Of a DNA stretch of 64,000 nt, positions 1 through 13,300 are shown one piece after another (position 1 is the first letter of the stretch; every line of letters begins with the position of its first letter). The stretch spans positions 1-64,000 of the forward strand of contig CAUJGJ010000403.1 of the NCBI GenBank assembly GCA_963170055.1, given 5' to 3'. Position numbers and translations under genes: made by a program. The notes beneath the pieces were generated by a model. That model worked only from the letters and a program-made list of their open reading frames with translations, made no database searches and had not been told where the DNA came from. The DNA is from Halisarca cf. caerulea. Taxonomy: Eukaryota > Porifera > Demospongiae > Chondrillida > Halisarcidae.

Positions 1-130
1 TATGTACTATTCAAGGAAATTCTAATTAAGTGAAATTCATGTAATTCAAATTTCGCTTATTTCAAACTCCAGAGCCTGGATTTTGAGATTCGATTTATGT
101 GGACTGCACTGTAAGTGGAAAAGCTAGGAC

Positions 131-1366
131 TACCTTAAGGGCATTATTTTTAGTGGGTCTTTAATTTAGCAACCTACCAGCAAATTGCTAAAATTAGTAC
201 CCGTTAAAAATAGTACTCGCCAAAAATTGGACGCACTAATGTTAATTCATGCAACAATCACTCTTCATAATTGTTTTGGTGGTAAAGGGAGAATAGATAT
301 TAAATATTTCCAGTAAAATAATCTACAAGGCAAGAAAGGATAATACTAAGAAAACTTCTAAAAGTTACAGATACCCCACAGAATGTTTAATTTTTTATAG
401 ACGTTTATTCCACATTATTACGTAACTATAGGTACTTTGCAGTTGTAATTACCTGGTAAGAAGCTTCCTTTAACTGTCAAGGACTCTCAGAACAAGACTA
501 CATTTGATCGAAGCGGCCATTTTTAACAGGAAGATGAATAACATGGCTACTCAAGAATAGCGCAATTCAATACTGCTGTTTGTGGGTGCAGAAAGTCATT
601 TCAATTGATTATCGTGTCTATGCAGGTGGTTATAATCATAATGATTAGATTTGTGAAAGTAAGTCAGTTGTTGCATTGAACTGAAAGGATGTTATCAAAC
701 ACCAAAATTGCATATCTGATTCATTAATAATTACTAGTCGTGAACAAAGTTCAGAACATCGCTAAATCAATTGGAATTTGGAGTGGATGTTTGAAATAGC
801 AGCCATGGCTGTAATGGCGGTAGAAAATGGAGGGCGACATGGCGGATAATCTGACTTTCTGAAAAGAACCCTACTCCACTGGGCGAAGTAATTCAGACAA
901 CGCTTGTATCAATCCAAGTCCACATCAGTTATTGAAGTGGTTAAGACCCGTAAACTGTGAGTGCTGGGAGTGTGAACGGACTGTGAATTTCTATCGAGTA
1001 GCCTGATTTTCGCTCAAATTTATACATCAACTTGTAGTGCACACTTAACTAAGTATTTGCTGTACATTATCTGTTTTTTACCTACTATTGCGACCCGTGA
1101 TTTATGACCAAAGACGCACTTTTGGGGCCTTTGTAGACTTTTATGGCCAATAATGCGTGGGCGACCAAGTTCTGTCTATGCTAACGACTCAATCAATTAA
1201 CCTCGCTAAAACACTTGGTAACAACAAATAATGCGGCAAATAATTCGCTAAAATTAGTACCATTATTTTCAAAGCTTTCTTGAAAATGCTAAATGTAGTA
1301 CCTGCTAAATCTTGGCAATTGTAAACGCTAAATTTAGTTCCCACTAAAAATAGAACCCTTAAGGTA
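131..1366. mobile_element. TIR transposon, TACCTTAAGG family, diverged copy
   Basis: Both ends start TACCTTAAGGG and continue, in inverted orientation, into an AT stretch ending TTTTTAGTGGG. The subterminal DNA is filled with variants of GCTAAAATTAGTACC, the motif that also fills the shorter copies at 11037 and 63125. No transposase-like frame was seen inside, so this copy is probably non-autonomous. It is longer and more diverged than the two ~650-bp copies. The superfamily is undetermined. Confidence 0.6.
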
Positions 1367-1585
1367 AATCCTATTTCATACCATCTACAGTACAGAAAGT
1401 TACTGTAGTATCCTTATCACATAGTGTACTGTATATGCCCAATCAATACTATATTAAAGGTCACCTGTGGTTAGTAAAACAGTTTTCGTGGATACCTGTC
1501 AGAAGCATGTGACGTGAACACAAACAGAAAGGTTTGGTATGAAACAGCATCCAGATTGAAGACATCCCTGACCAATCTATTGTAC

Positions 1586-1735
1586 GGTAGGGATCAAAAA
1601 AAGTTTACATTGCGATCCACAATACATGCGTATTACGTACGTATTACTGTGCGCAATTACTCTGCATAATAACAGAGAATGCCGTAATTACATAGTATCA
1701 TTACGCAGTGCAACTTCGCTCTGTTGTGCAGGGGT
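1586..1735 (+). repeat. Repeat related to 4085-4226 (inverted)
   Basis: The stretch TCAAAAAAAGTTTACATT near 1594 recurs on the opposite strand at 4205-4222. In both places it is followed by DNA built from GCGTATTACG- and CGCAATTACTC-like words. This looks like one dispersed repeat in two orientations; its ends are not defined. 1736-2498 holds nothing I recognise. Confidence 0.3.
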
Positions 1736-2498
1736 GAAAATTAACACTCGCCCGCCAGCCTGAGGTGAGTAGATTCTACCACGGGCTAGTAAAACTAATA
1801 AAGATGGGCGCCCGTGTGGCCAGTAAGACTACCCTTCCAGCATGGCTAATCTAAGTTTTCCATCTATATCTTTGAAAAGAATTCAAGTACAGCTACTTAA
1901 GTTGCAACAAAGGAAGTTTAGGATTAGTACCCTTCAAAAGTAGGGCTGTAATCAATTTCATCAAAGCAGTTTTTGAAAGAGTCCTCAAAATTTCTATTTT
2001 TGCTTTAGAGAAGCCCAGGGCACTTAGCAGGCTTCTGCACTTGTGACGTAATAGGTCTGTGGTGTTCAGTCTGGGGCTAAGGCATGCAGGAAAACATTCA
2101 ATCTCACAGTTAATTTTAGAAAGAAGACAACTGTGGTTTCTTTTATGGGGGGCAGGGGGGAGGGTTAAAGAGAGTATTTAGCTTCCCCCCGACCCAATTG
2201 CCCCAACCCTCCCACTCACTTGAATACCTGTAACACACATGCCAGGGCCGTAGCAGCCTATTCGGCAGGTCAGGCAAGCGCCGGACCAATGTTTTGTGGA
2301 AGCTTGTCTTTAAAATATTTGTAAACAGACTTTCTTGCAGGTAAAGCGTGAAAATTGGGTAATATTTTTCATAACATGAAGCACACTATAAAAATCTACG
2401 GTAATTTCACCCACTGACTGCCTTCGTTCTATAGGTTTCTAGGTTTGTCAGTGAATTCGTCCACTTCTTGAAAGCGCTGTGCGGTCGCCATTTTAACC

Positions 2499-2608
2499 TC
2501 AGTCATCGCCGTTTGGCAATCGAACATGGCTGTCGTCGTCGTCATCAAAAGAATCTTTCCCAGCACAGTTTCCCATCCTCCCAAGTCTTTTAGCATTTCC
2601 TAAAGGGT
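2499..2608 (-). CDS. Terminal coding exon of an unrecognised gene
   Basis: On the minus strand a long pyrimidine tract followed by CTGCTAAAG makes a good 3' splice site at 2609. It opens a frame reading about 36 residues to a TGA at 2499-2501. The peptide runs DPLGNAKRLGRM, then a Cys-containing linker, five consecutive Asp, and ends RLPNGDD. The family is not recognised. The exon enters with one base carried over, so it does not join directly to the first exon at 3875-4017, which ends with two bases over. Either an intermediate exon is missing or these are two genes. On the plus strand a short frame starting MAVVVV overlaps and is probably chance. Confidence 0.35.
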
Positions 2609-3874
2609 CTTTAGCAGTAAAGGAGAGAATAAAAACGTTTTTGTGCAGAGTGGTGTGAAGAACACAGTATGGCATTGATACCGAAATTGCATTTTCCTCT
2701 ATAGCTCTGTATAAAATGCCAGTGTTTTGTGTAACTGTATACAGCATAATGTCATAGCCAATTGCAAGTGACTTTTTATTGTTGTCCTGTTAGTAATAGC
2801 TGTATCCATACTTTAGGCTATTAATGTTATACATTGTAATATAATATTAGTTTGTCAACAACATGACATTACTATTCTTTGTAGCTCTTCAATTCTCCAT
2901 ACTATGCTGTATATACAACTGCAGCATTGTCCATGTGTGTAATAATATAGGGCAGACATTGGTTATGGCATATCATGAGTAGAATTTCGCCTGACCAATT
3001 GGAATGACCTTGCTACGGGCCTGCATGCATAATCGCAACAGACTAATGGATGTATGTACTGCATTCAGAACCTGCTTGAGTGGCACAAAGGAGCCTCAAG
3101 AAAACTGTTTAAGGCCCCACCTACTACCTCACTATACCTCGCTATTGCCCCTCTCCTTTTTGTGCCTTGCCTACATTGATTTGTAGGCAAAGCACAAAAA
3201 ATGTAGGAAAATAAGGGAAGGGTGCATGGTAAAAGTATCTAGATAGAGTGGGTGTTTTGTGAGTATAGGGGTGATACTGTATGATATTTAAGACTCAAAG
3301 AACATGGTCTTAGCAAACATCCCAAATGAGCCTGACATTGAAGATCAGTCCTGAAATCTTGTCTACGCATTTTTCTGAATAAACCTGACAGTTATCTTAG
3401 ATCCCCTTTACAGACATCCCACCATGCAATAGACCCTAGTGGACATGAAGACATTAGTTGCTATCGAGTACTCAAGTAGCAGAATAATGACTATATCAAC
3501 TGGGGTAGTAAATGAATACTTGGGCTGGTATCTTTTAGGTGTCACTAGCCCAGGTGGCTAGTGAAGGAAAAAGTTAGTTTACACCCCTGGTTGTGCCTTT
3601 AGGAAGTCTTTCTGTGCTCTTCAAACATTGGTTATATTTTGACCTTGTTTTTAGTATACCTTTGAACAGATGTTGGCCGACCTACGTGGAAATTTCTTGG
3701 CCAATGTCGCAACTTACTAGTTCGGCAAGTCACATATTAAGATGGAAATGTTCTCTTTTTCTGATCAAAACACTAAACCACACATTTTCCTTAGCAAAAT
3801 GGGAACGATCTTGGAGATATAAGCGTACGGCTACGTACATAGGCAGGCTACGAGCTGATAACTAGCGAAAATAC
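2609..3874. other. No recognisable gene; possible intron
   Basis: AT-rich DNA between the two minus-strand exons at 2499-2608 and 3875-4017. No further exon with matching phase could be defended, and the open frames here are short and featureless. Confidence 0.4.
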
Positions 3875-4017
3875 CTGTCTACTCCACGGGTTTCTTTAGT
3901 GTCTTCCGAAGAGTCATAATCAACATCGAATGCAGCAATTTTCCTTGATTTCAAGAACTTTGAAACTAAGTTAAAAGATTCAGTGAACGATATTTCCAAG
4001 GTCGCCGCTACGGCCAT
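3875..4017 (-). CDS. First coding exon of an unrecognised minus-strand gene
   Basis: An ATG at 4017 opens 47 codons, beginning MAVAATLEISF, followed by the sequence AG and a GTATTT donor at 3874. The peptide is a short hydrophobic/amphipathic start, a basic stretch KFLKSRK and an acidic tail DVDYDSSED. The frame closes soon after the donor, as expected for an exon. It lies downstream of the last LRMDA exon found and on the same strand, so it may start a separate gene, possibly the one ending at 2499. The family is not recognised. Confidence 0.4.
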
Positions 4018-4084
4018 TTTGTCATTGGTCAACATAATAAAAAATATGCACGCATCTAATATCAGTGCGCGTGACTCGTTGGCA

Positions 4085-4226
4085 ATAGAAAATTACGCAA
4101 CCCAATGATCTGTAATACGCAACGCAATACAGAGAGTAATTTTTCCGCAATACGCTTGGTAATCACTGCGTAAAACGATGCGTATGACCATTACGAAATG
4201 TAAACTTTTTTTGACCCTTACTGTAC
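4085..4226 (-). repeat. Repeat related to 1586-1735
   Basis: Inverted relative of the repeat at 1586, sharing the AAAAAAAGTTTACATT core and the GCGTATTACG-type words. It sits between the last LRMDA exon found and the first exon of the next minus-strand gene. Confidence 0.3.
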
Positions 4227-4300
4227 TTCTAACAAAATGCTTGGTCAAAAGCACACTGCCCCCCCCCACACACACACCCCTTATACACATACGTACGTAC

Positions 4301-7300
4301 CTGATTCTCAGATGGTTTAACTACTTTCATAAACTGTCCTACTCTCTTAGCCTCTTTACGCTCATCTTCAGAAACAATACTGGAGTCCAAAAACTTTAAA
4401 TTTGGAAGCCGATACAATACATACAATCTGCAAGAAAAAGGATAACAATAAAGATATTTTCATGTTTAGTGGAAAATGGGAATACCCAGGATAGATCAGT
4501 ACTGTGTTTCAATAGCAAGTTCTTTTAGTACCTGTATCTTCTATAGTCATCTTCATCATGTCCATAGCCCAGTAAAGGATTAGGACAAGCAGTGTTGCCA
4601 AGAAGACTGAGATAGCGAAGAGAAGGACATTTCTTCTTTACCTCTTCAAGCAGCTGGTCACAATTATCTATGTACCAACAGTTAAGGATGACTGCCAAAA
4701 AGAATGTTAATGAAAGAATGTTGGTACAGAAAAACAACGACACTTAGCAAAAAAACAATGGAAATTAATTAACGATAGGCATATCTAGATAAGAAATAAC
4801 CCGCAATATCACAGAGATTGTGCTCACCCATTATGTACGATTGGGCCAAGCAGATGACTCATGCAATGTAGCAGGCCCTAGAAAGTAGCAATGAGACATT
4901 GCTATACAACATTCCAATGCATGCAAACAAGCTCAAAATACCACAACTTCTACCGTAAACACAATCACAAGCATTGTCAATGGAAGATATTTTATTCTTA
5001 TTGAGTGATAACGTGTGTATTCTTGGAAGAGATGGCAAACACTCCAGGGCACCATCAGATAAATCATTATTGTCCAAAATAAGCTCCTCCAAAACTTTAA
5101 ACTCTGACAATCCCTCCAAATGCCTGAAACAAAGATACTAAATATTAAGCACATAACAATGTACATACGTAAGTTGATCATGCCAAATACGTACTACTGT
5201 ATACATACTGTATGTATGATGCACATCTGCTCAAATCAACATGAGATCTAATTACTACATCCTTTGCCAAACATACATGAAACAAGCAAATCATTGTGCC
5301 ACTGTGACACTGTCAATGAGACAGCATCATCAACACTGCAAATGCATAGAATAGCAAATATACAAGCAGCACTTTACTACCCTACTAACAGGAGAAATGT
5401 ATGTATACTTAGCACAATTGACTGGACAGCAATAAGATTGATCAAAAACTGACTTAATAAGGTCTTAATGCATGATTGACAAGGTGTTCCCACACAGACA
5501 GTCTGTTAGCCAATGTTCAACATCAAAGGAGTACCGTATGCCCTCAAATTTTGTGGGATGAAACTTTCATGGATCGGCCATTTTCACAATTTAATCCTAC
5601 GTTGCTTCATTTAGCCTTATATTTATATAAACTTCATCTGTTTGTGGATGAGTTATTAGAGAAAAAGCGAAGGCTTTGCACTAGTACTTCTTGATGACTC
5701 CTGTTCTTTTGATGACTATTACAGCCATTGCACAAGAGCTTGACCTATCCAATCTGCAAAAAACATGTAAGTTTTATCTGGCAAACATTTGAGCGTATAC
5801 AGTATGTAAAGTGGACCACATGTAAGTTTTATCTGGCAAACATTTGAGCGTATACAGTATGTAAAGTGGACCACATGTAAGTTTTATCTGGCAAACATTT
5901 GAGCGTATACAGTATGTAAAGTGGACCACATGTAAGTTTTATCTGGCAAACATTTGAGCGTATACAGTATGTAAAGTGGATCACATGGAATACTGCATGC
6001 CAGGTTATAAAAATCTTGCTCCTAACCACAAATAGGAGAAACTGAAATGTTGATTCTCATACAGTTCTAAGTTAAGGTTGACTCATTGCCCTTTTCTAGG
6101 CAAAGGTATATACAGTATATACAGTATATACACTGGATGATTCCACAATTTAGTAGCTCCTGTTTCTGATGATTCTTTCTGTACGAGTGTCCTTTCATGT
6201 GTGCCAGCATGTCTTTCTATAGCCAAGCTTATCATTATTTGCTTTAAATGGCTACTGGTATATTGGTAAGGTCATAAAATTCACAATTTTACACAATTAG
6301 CCTTAGCCGATAGCTTAGAATAAATTTGGGTCTTGATTTTCAAGAATGTGGCAGCTGATGCTCTGCAAAATAGTTCAAATAACAAACTTAACGACATTTG
6401 AATGGTCAGACTGGTAGTCCAGCAGTAGTGAATTAGCAGTCCAAGTACACTTGCTTCCTGCTTAGGCCACAAATATGTATTTCACAAGTTCAAAATTCAA
6501 TAAGTTAAGAGCAACTCAAGTTCTGGTGAGCAGTGACTGCTAAACATAAGACAAAAACAGAATTCAAACAGTTGAATTATTGGCCCACTGTCACCAAAGT
6601 GACAGTAGAAGTGAACAGAAAATTCAAACGAATTCAGGCACGGCTGGGTACTGAATAATCTTCAGAGACAATGACATATCATATTTCAGTAAAAAAACAG
6701 CACAAGTGTCTATTTTTTCCAAATAATTTTAACCTGGCCATTAAATGAGCAGGGTTTTTATTCGACTCAAAAATTGTCATCAGTCATGTATAACGAACGC
6801 AACTGCATTCTCTATAAAACCACAATAGCACACTATGAGGGCGGACAGGTGGGCATAATTGAATACTGAAGTATGGTAAGGGGTATCTGACCGTTCTTTT
6901 AACGAGCAAAAATCCAATTTCATTCATTCGTAGTATCAAAGAATGACATTTAAAATGTCTACAGCATCTACAAGGTAGTTCGGTATTTTCTGGTATCTTT
7001 ATCCACAGTATCAAAGGCTAATCAAAAGTGGGAGTCACCCTAGATGGTAATGTTATAGAGGTTCATTGCTATGTTCAACTATAACAAGTAGATTATTATC
7101 TTATTGAGCAAACACGTAGTATAAATAAATCTTCGAAAGTCAATCAATAGAACGTTTCGGCCACGTAGACCTTCATCAGCCAACAAATCTGCTCAATAAG
7201 ATAATAATCTACCCTAGATGGTGTACAATCGAAGATTAGGTACTCTTTAAAGTGCTGAAAAACATGAAAATTGACAAATTCTCTTATCAGGAGCCATTTT

Positions 7301-10300
7301 GTTCCTTCAAGGGAATATCTCCCTTCGTTGGAAACAGAAAAAAGACTAAAAGTACCTCTAAGAACACTTTGCTATATGTAAAAAAGACCACTGCTTTGGT
7401 ACAGTCATCACTTCTACTTTTGAAACAATATTAAACGAAATTTAGTTGCAGACCATGCACTTCTGGTCATGCAAAATAATACAGCAAGAGTACGAGGGTT
7501 AAACAGCATGCGTTCCATGGTTGATCAATGAAGCCATTTTTGTCTACTAAACCTGGTGTTAATATTGAAACAACTGAGATCATTAATCAAGGCGAAGGGA
7601 TCTACATATCAACTTTAATGATTCACCATTGGCAATAACAACTTAACCGGACCAGAAAAAAACAATCGTAATATCCAACATCTAAAAGCATCTGGATGGA
7701 ATTGAAACAATCGTGGATGACATTTCCTTAACAGCATCGTTTTGGTGGGAAATTCAACATGCAATGTGATCGGTTGACACAATCTCAAGGTGAGAAACAA
7801 CTGATCAGTGAGTAGTCAATACATGGACGGATGGCACCTGACACTTAGCTAGCCATTTTAATTTTTCTGGGGTCACGTGATCAATCTACTCAATCCGGAT
7901 CGAGGGAGAATCCGGATCGAATCCACCTCCCGAGGTTGATTGGCCAATCCAGATTCGATCTTCGATCCAGATCCTAGTGTTAACATGGCTTTAGTTAACA
8001 CGTGGTTTGATCACATGGTGTAGCTATACGTAGTTAACTTGTGAAGGATTATCTCTTCTTTCTGTATATCTGGTACAGGTGGAACGTTACTGACATACTC
8101 ACATGTGATTGATTAAAGCTTCTCAATGATGTCACGCATGATGTTACGCATGATGTCACCGCATGATAGAAAAAAGTTTGTGCACACAATACAAGTTTTG
8201 TGCACACAATACAAGTTTTGTGCACATGATACAAAAGTTTCATGCACGTGATAGGACAGCTTTGTGCAGGCGATAGAATATAGGAAAGCTACAGGAATGC
8301 AGCAAAAGCTAAGAACCGATTGAAATGTGTTTGTACGTGTACATCTTTGTTCTTCGCCTCGTCGGCAGCAGCCCTAGGCATGTGGCTGATGGGCACCGTG
8401 TTCACTCTCCTCAGGACCTGACTGTTGTTTCCTCAGCTCACAACTGTACAGCCATAGATGGTAAATTAGTATTTATGGTACAACACAATTATGTAAGACA
8501 GGAGATGAGGAGAAGTGGATCTACTGACGCCTTTTTCGGCCTTTGCTGTTTACCTCGTCGTCGGCAGCCAAGAGTGGGTTATGTGTTACTGAATGTGCAT
8601 TTGTGTTACCGAAGGATGAACACGGCCACATGCAGTCACCCATTTGATCCTCAACCACCACGTAAAAGAGAGGAAAGGATCCACCAAGCAGGTGAAACAG
8701 ACGAAGAAAGAGCAGAAAGCACTCATGACTCATCACCAAAGGTGGTGCTATGCAGCCGGAATAATGAATATGTATGTATCTCGATAATTCTTCTCTTATA
8801 CCATATGCGCTCTAATTTTCGCGGGCCTAAACTTTCGCGTTTTTCGCGGATTGGAAGCCATCCGCGAAAGTCTAAATCAGTGAAAAGTTTGAAATCTTAC
8901 ACAGCGATATAATGGCCTTCGCAGTGATATAAAATGGCCGTCGCAGTGATTATAAATGGCCGTCACTGAACAGCGGGCGGCGTTGTCGACAACTTGTTGT
9001 ATTGTTATTAGACCCATGATGATATACCTATATAGTTGTGAAAGAAGGTATCGATCGGCTTGTCCGCTGCCATTCTCTTGTATTCGTTTGCATTCGCATA
9101 TGCCAGTAGCTACCCGACGGTGATAAAGAATGTCGATTTGTTCGTTTTGGTTTGTAAGCGTCCGGACTTTCCGGCCGACTCTGAGATTTGGAGCAAGCTG
9201 TCCCATCAAGTATGGCAGATGTTGTTAAAAAAGAAATTTGCAACACTTTAGAGGAAGAAACCGCTCACGTGTCTGTTTCATTGCCCTGTTTGGCTTTGCA
9301 ATTATTAGAACTTTAAAGTGCTAATTGCGATCTATGGTCTGCTCAGGTCTATCACTAGTTAACTTGGACAAAGAAAACAGAGGCACTGGATGGGGACCCG
9401 CGAAAATAAGAACGCGAAAATTGCGAATTTACGACATCCGCGAAAGTTTAAGTCAGCGAAAATTAGAGCACGACGGTAGTCAGTTAGAGACATGATCACT
9501 CTCTCATTACGTTAGTGGAGAAAGATATCCAAGTTTATTACTCATCAGCCTCCTTCTATGCTGAGGATACAATTTCAAGTTAATGAGCCAATCAAATGAC
9601 AGATTGAAAATCGGACTCAGTTGTAATTCCTTGCGATTAAAAATTGAACTCAGTTGTACGTATTTCTTCGGGACACCTCACATGTGCAGAGAATCTCGAC
9701 TTTTCGCGTATAAATAACACATATTCTTGCAAATACACATCAACAAGGGAGATATTGCGAGCTATTGCAAGTATACAAGCATTAATAGATCTAGCAAAGA
9801 AAGGTTCATGTGCAATTGATAAAATGTGGTTTTTCATTTGGACAAAAATCCTTTGTTAGCAGACGAAACATACAGGAGGAGAACAGCATTTTTTGTGCCG
9901 GTCACAGAGTAAAAGTGAAATGGGGAAAGTCTAACAGACTGATGTTTGAAAATGTACAAATACAATGCACCAAATTGATTATAGATGATTATACATACCT
10001 CTAGTTACAAGAATTGACTTCAACAAATTGATTTATTGCCTCTTATGTACTGGTATGATTTACAGGATATTTATTCTTTTATCATGTCAAATGCCTTCAA
10101 AAATGAGCAAGGAGAAACAGTGGAAATAGCAAAAACAGTGGAAATGCTCAGAAAACATATACCATAATGGTTGACCCATCCACACGCCCACATGTATCTA
10201 CTATGTTCCACCTAACGGTCATTATTTGATAATAATAATATTGTATAATAATAAATTAATAATAATAATAATTTAGTGTAACTGTCAGATGATGAAGCAC

Positions 10301-13300
10301 CCGTGGTTGAAGCAAAGCCTATGAGGAACTGCCAAAGCGATCAACAACAGCTATTGGGCAAAGACTGCCAACTGCTTTAATTACCTTCAAGTTGGGAAGC
10401 AGAAGTACAAACATGTAAAAGATGATCCGAAGGACAAAGGGTCCTTTTCTTAACCAGAAATTTTATCATCATTATATTCTATTCTGACACAGAAAGAAGA
10501 TTGCAAGCAATAGAGGCAAAACTAGAAGCCATTGCAGTGAAGAACAACCTGTTAACAAAGATTGCAGAAATGGTAGGAGGTCTTTCCAAAGCAGCAGTGA
10601 AAAGTACTGTGCCAGCCTGTCTTGGTGTCATCAGCAATTAACCAGGATACCTCTGGGGGGGTTGTCTGAATGTTCAGAGGCCTTTCAAGGGCAAAGAAAC
10701 TTTGTTTGAAGATTGGTGCAGAAATAATTTTCTGAGGAAGGTAGGTGAGGGAGCAAAGTGAGGGATGTGATTGGGAAAAAGGCTTTGGATATAAGAAGAA
10801 TGAATGCTATAAGTGACACCTGTTTTAAACAATACACGGCCTGCCCTGGAGAAACAAGGAAGTTCATTTTGAAGGAGATAAGAATTTCTGTCAATGAAGT
10901 TTGCAGAAGCGAAAAGGCGACCAACGGGAACAAAGAACCACTGACTTTAAGTAACACTGAGAACATTTTAGCTTATTGTAGTTCTTGTATTGTTTGTGTC
11001 TTGTTGTGTTTTGCATGGTTCTGATTATACTTTATGTACCTTAAGGTTCCAAATGTTAACGGGTACAAATTTTAGCATCTTTCGATGGCAAAATACCACA
11101 TCTGTAGTTGGCGATTATGGTATTCACTTCAGCAATTTAATAGCATGTGTGTACCAAATCTGTAGTTGGCAATTTTGGAAATGTTACCATTACCAATGCT
11201 GAGTACCCAATCCTTTTCCAATTCTTTTCAAAATCACTACTCTAATCTTTATATATAGCACTGTTGCTATAGAAAGCTGCAGAAACGAAACACTGAGATC
11301 ATGGTCAAAAGAATAGATCTTGTCGACGTACAGCTTGAGGGAATTGTTATCACTTTTGGGTAAATTTAAATTGAAAATGATTAAAACGAATATTTGTTAC
11401 AATCTATGGATTCTTTTAAATTTTAGATGTATTTGGTTCACTGGTTGCTGTGTATTTCGCTGATTTTGTATAGATTTTACTTCTGTTTGGAGCCACGTAC
11501 TATTTTCTCCCGCGCAGTGTGCAGTACATCCATACAAATAGTACAATACAAAAATTAATATTAGCGGGTACATTTATTAATTGGTGGGGTATAATTGCTA
11601 TACCCTGTCAATTAGTATGCAATAATATACTTAAATTAGCGATCTTTTTGAGGCTCCTCACTAATTTTGCTAAAGTTAGTACCCGCTAACATTTGTAACC
11701 TTAAAGGGACACTGCCACCAAAATATACGTGGCCTTTAAATTAAAGTAATCATCATGAAACCCTTGCTGGTGAAGTCCCAGTTGTGAAATCATTGTTGTT
11801 CGTGAGATAGAGCTCTCTGAACTACCATTTTGGAAGCCATTTTCAGAAAATGACGCCATTGTGGTGTGACGTCACTGGCGTGAAAGTTGGCATAGAATCG
11901 TCGATTTGTGTACATAATACGTACTCGCGTTCGCCGTGAAAACGTCTCTGCAGTTGCTCCAGTAACCGTCAACCGTCCTCTAAGTTTTGGAGAACAGCTG
12001 AATCATGCCGTGCTGCATGGCCTTCGGCTTCAAGAACGACAACAAGGACTGCAAGCACAGCATCAGTTTCTTCAGGCTACCGCTGAAATACCCCGCTCGT
12101 CTTCAAGTCTGGCTGGCCAAGCTACGGCTCGAAGACCTTCCAATCAAAGAAAAAAGCCGTGTGTGCTTGTAAAATTTCTTAGTGGATTGTTTTGAATGGG
12201 GTTTAAAGAGCGAATTGATTCCTCGAACCAAGCCAAAGCGCAAAAGCATACAAGTGCATGCATGCCTTTACATCTTTCGCTGAACTTATTCATTGGTTCA
12301 TGCAGACACATTCTGCACCATACTACACTGCACAAAAGCAAGTAAATATAAAATTATAGTTTCAGTCAATCTCCTTGGGCCTCCTGGAATCCAGTGTATT
12401 GGCCCGATTCTTCTGGGTACTCGTGCCTAATTCGACTCGCTGCACAGGCAGGAATGACCCTCCTAACAGAGCGACCGAGTCGTGTGTGTATCCACCAGGT
12501 GAACTGACGATAAGCTGCAAGTGGCAAAGTCCGTTGTGGCACCAGAACATCAAAGTCTTTAAAGCGCACGTTTCGCATGGCTACTAAAGCAGTTTGCAGC
12601 ACTTCTGGGTCCAGGCAAACTACAACGAAGCTGAGATGGTCTGTGATACATACGTAAGGTTCAATCATATGGAAAATTTCGGACACTTCCTGGCAGCAGG
12701 TGCTCTCCATCTCTGTAGTCATTGCAGGACAGTTTCCACAGGATCACCACCTATTGTGACCACTTCTGACTTCTACAAGCTCAGTGTGCCCTTGTTCCTG
12801 CCTGTCATGTTTATTTCCGAGCCTTTCGCGAACATTTTCCAGTTTATCGTTGGTCATTAAAGGCTCAAAGAGGTATAGTTTTACACGGTGCGCCATGGTA
12901 ATTCTTGTTGAGTTTACGGCAGTGACGTCATCAACAAGGCTACCCAAACGGAGGTTTTACCATCTTTGGAGTAGAATTTCTCCCAAACGGTAATACGCAC
13001 GACGCTTTTACTGCAACCTGGTTAGTTTTACACCATTTACTACGCTTTGAACCCCATTTGATTTTTGGTGGCAGTGTCCCTTTAAGGTATGTTGCTTCAC
13101 TCTTTCATCGAATCATTCATTTTATTGTGATTTCCCGATCTTTCAGCTTCTGGCCTAACAATAACTTTGCGATCTTTCATGACAGTGCTTTAAGCTGTGC
13201 ACAATACCGAGAGAGAATCATGTGGGTTCGCTAAGTGATTGTTACAGTGTGCTAGCACACACGAGATGATCCTTTGACCTGTACAGTAACTGTAAAAAAT

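Larger units (their letters stand above)
11705..13081. mobile_element. TTAA-flanked DNA transposon (Kolobok-like) with THAP and ballast-domain genes
   Basis: AGGGACACTGCCACCAAAA at 11705 and its exact inverse ending at 13081 form 19-bp terminal repeats. They are flanked by TTAA at 11701-11704 and 13082-13085, a TTAA target duplication. The TTAA is the centre of the host element's CCTTAAGG terminus. The 1377-bp body holds a degenerate THAP domain (plus strand, 12005) and a P2X7-type ballast-domain frame (minus strand, 12947-12366) facing each other. TTAA duplication plus a THAP domain is typical of the Kolobok superfamily; piggyBac also uses TTAA but lacks THAP. No catalytic transposase domain is present. 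Assignment to Kolobok is inference. Confidence 0.75.
11037..13089. mobile_element. TACCTTAAGG-family element, split by a nested TTAA transposon
   Basis: The left part 11037-11704 starts TACCTTAAGGTT and ends CGCTAACATTTGTAACCTTAA. The right remnant is only GGTA at 13086-13089, the end of the CCTTAAGGTA terminus. The intact sister copy at 63125-63765 shows the expected uninterrupted ending CCTTAAGGTA. Without the insert this copy would be about 672 bp, close to the sister's 641 bp. The subterminal motif TAGCGGGTACTAA and the interior sequence (TTTTCTCCCG, GCAGTG, GCACATCCATA-like) match the sister copy. Confidence 0.8.
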
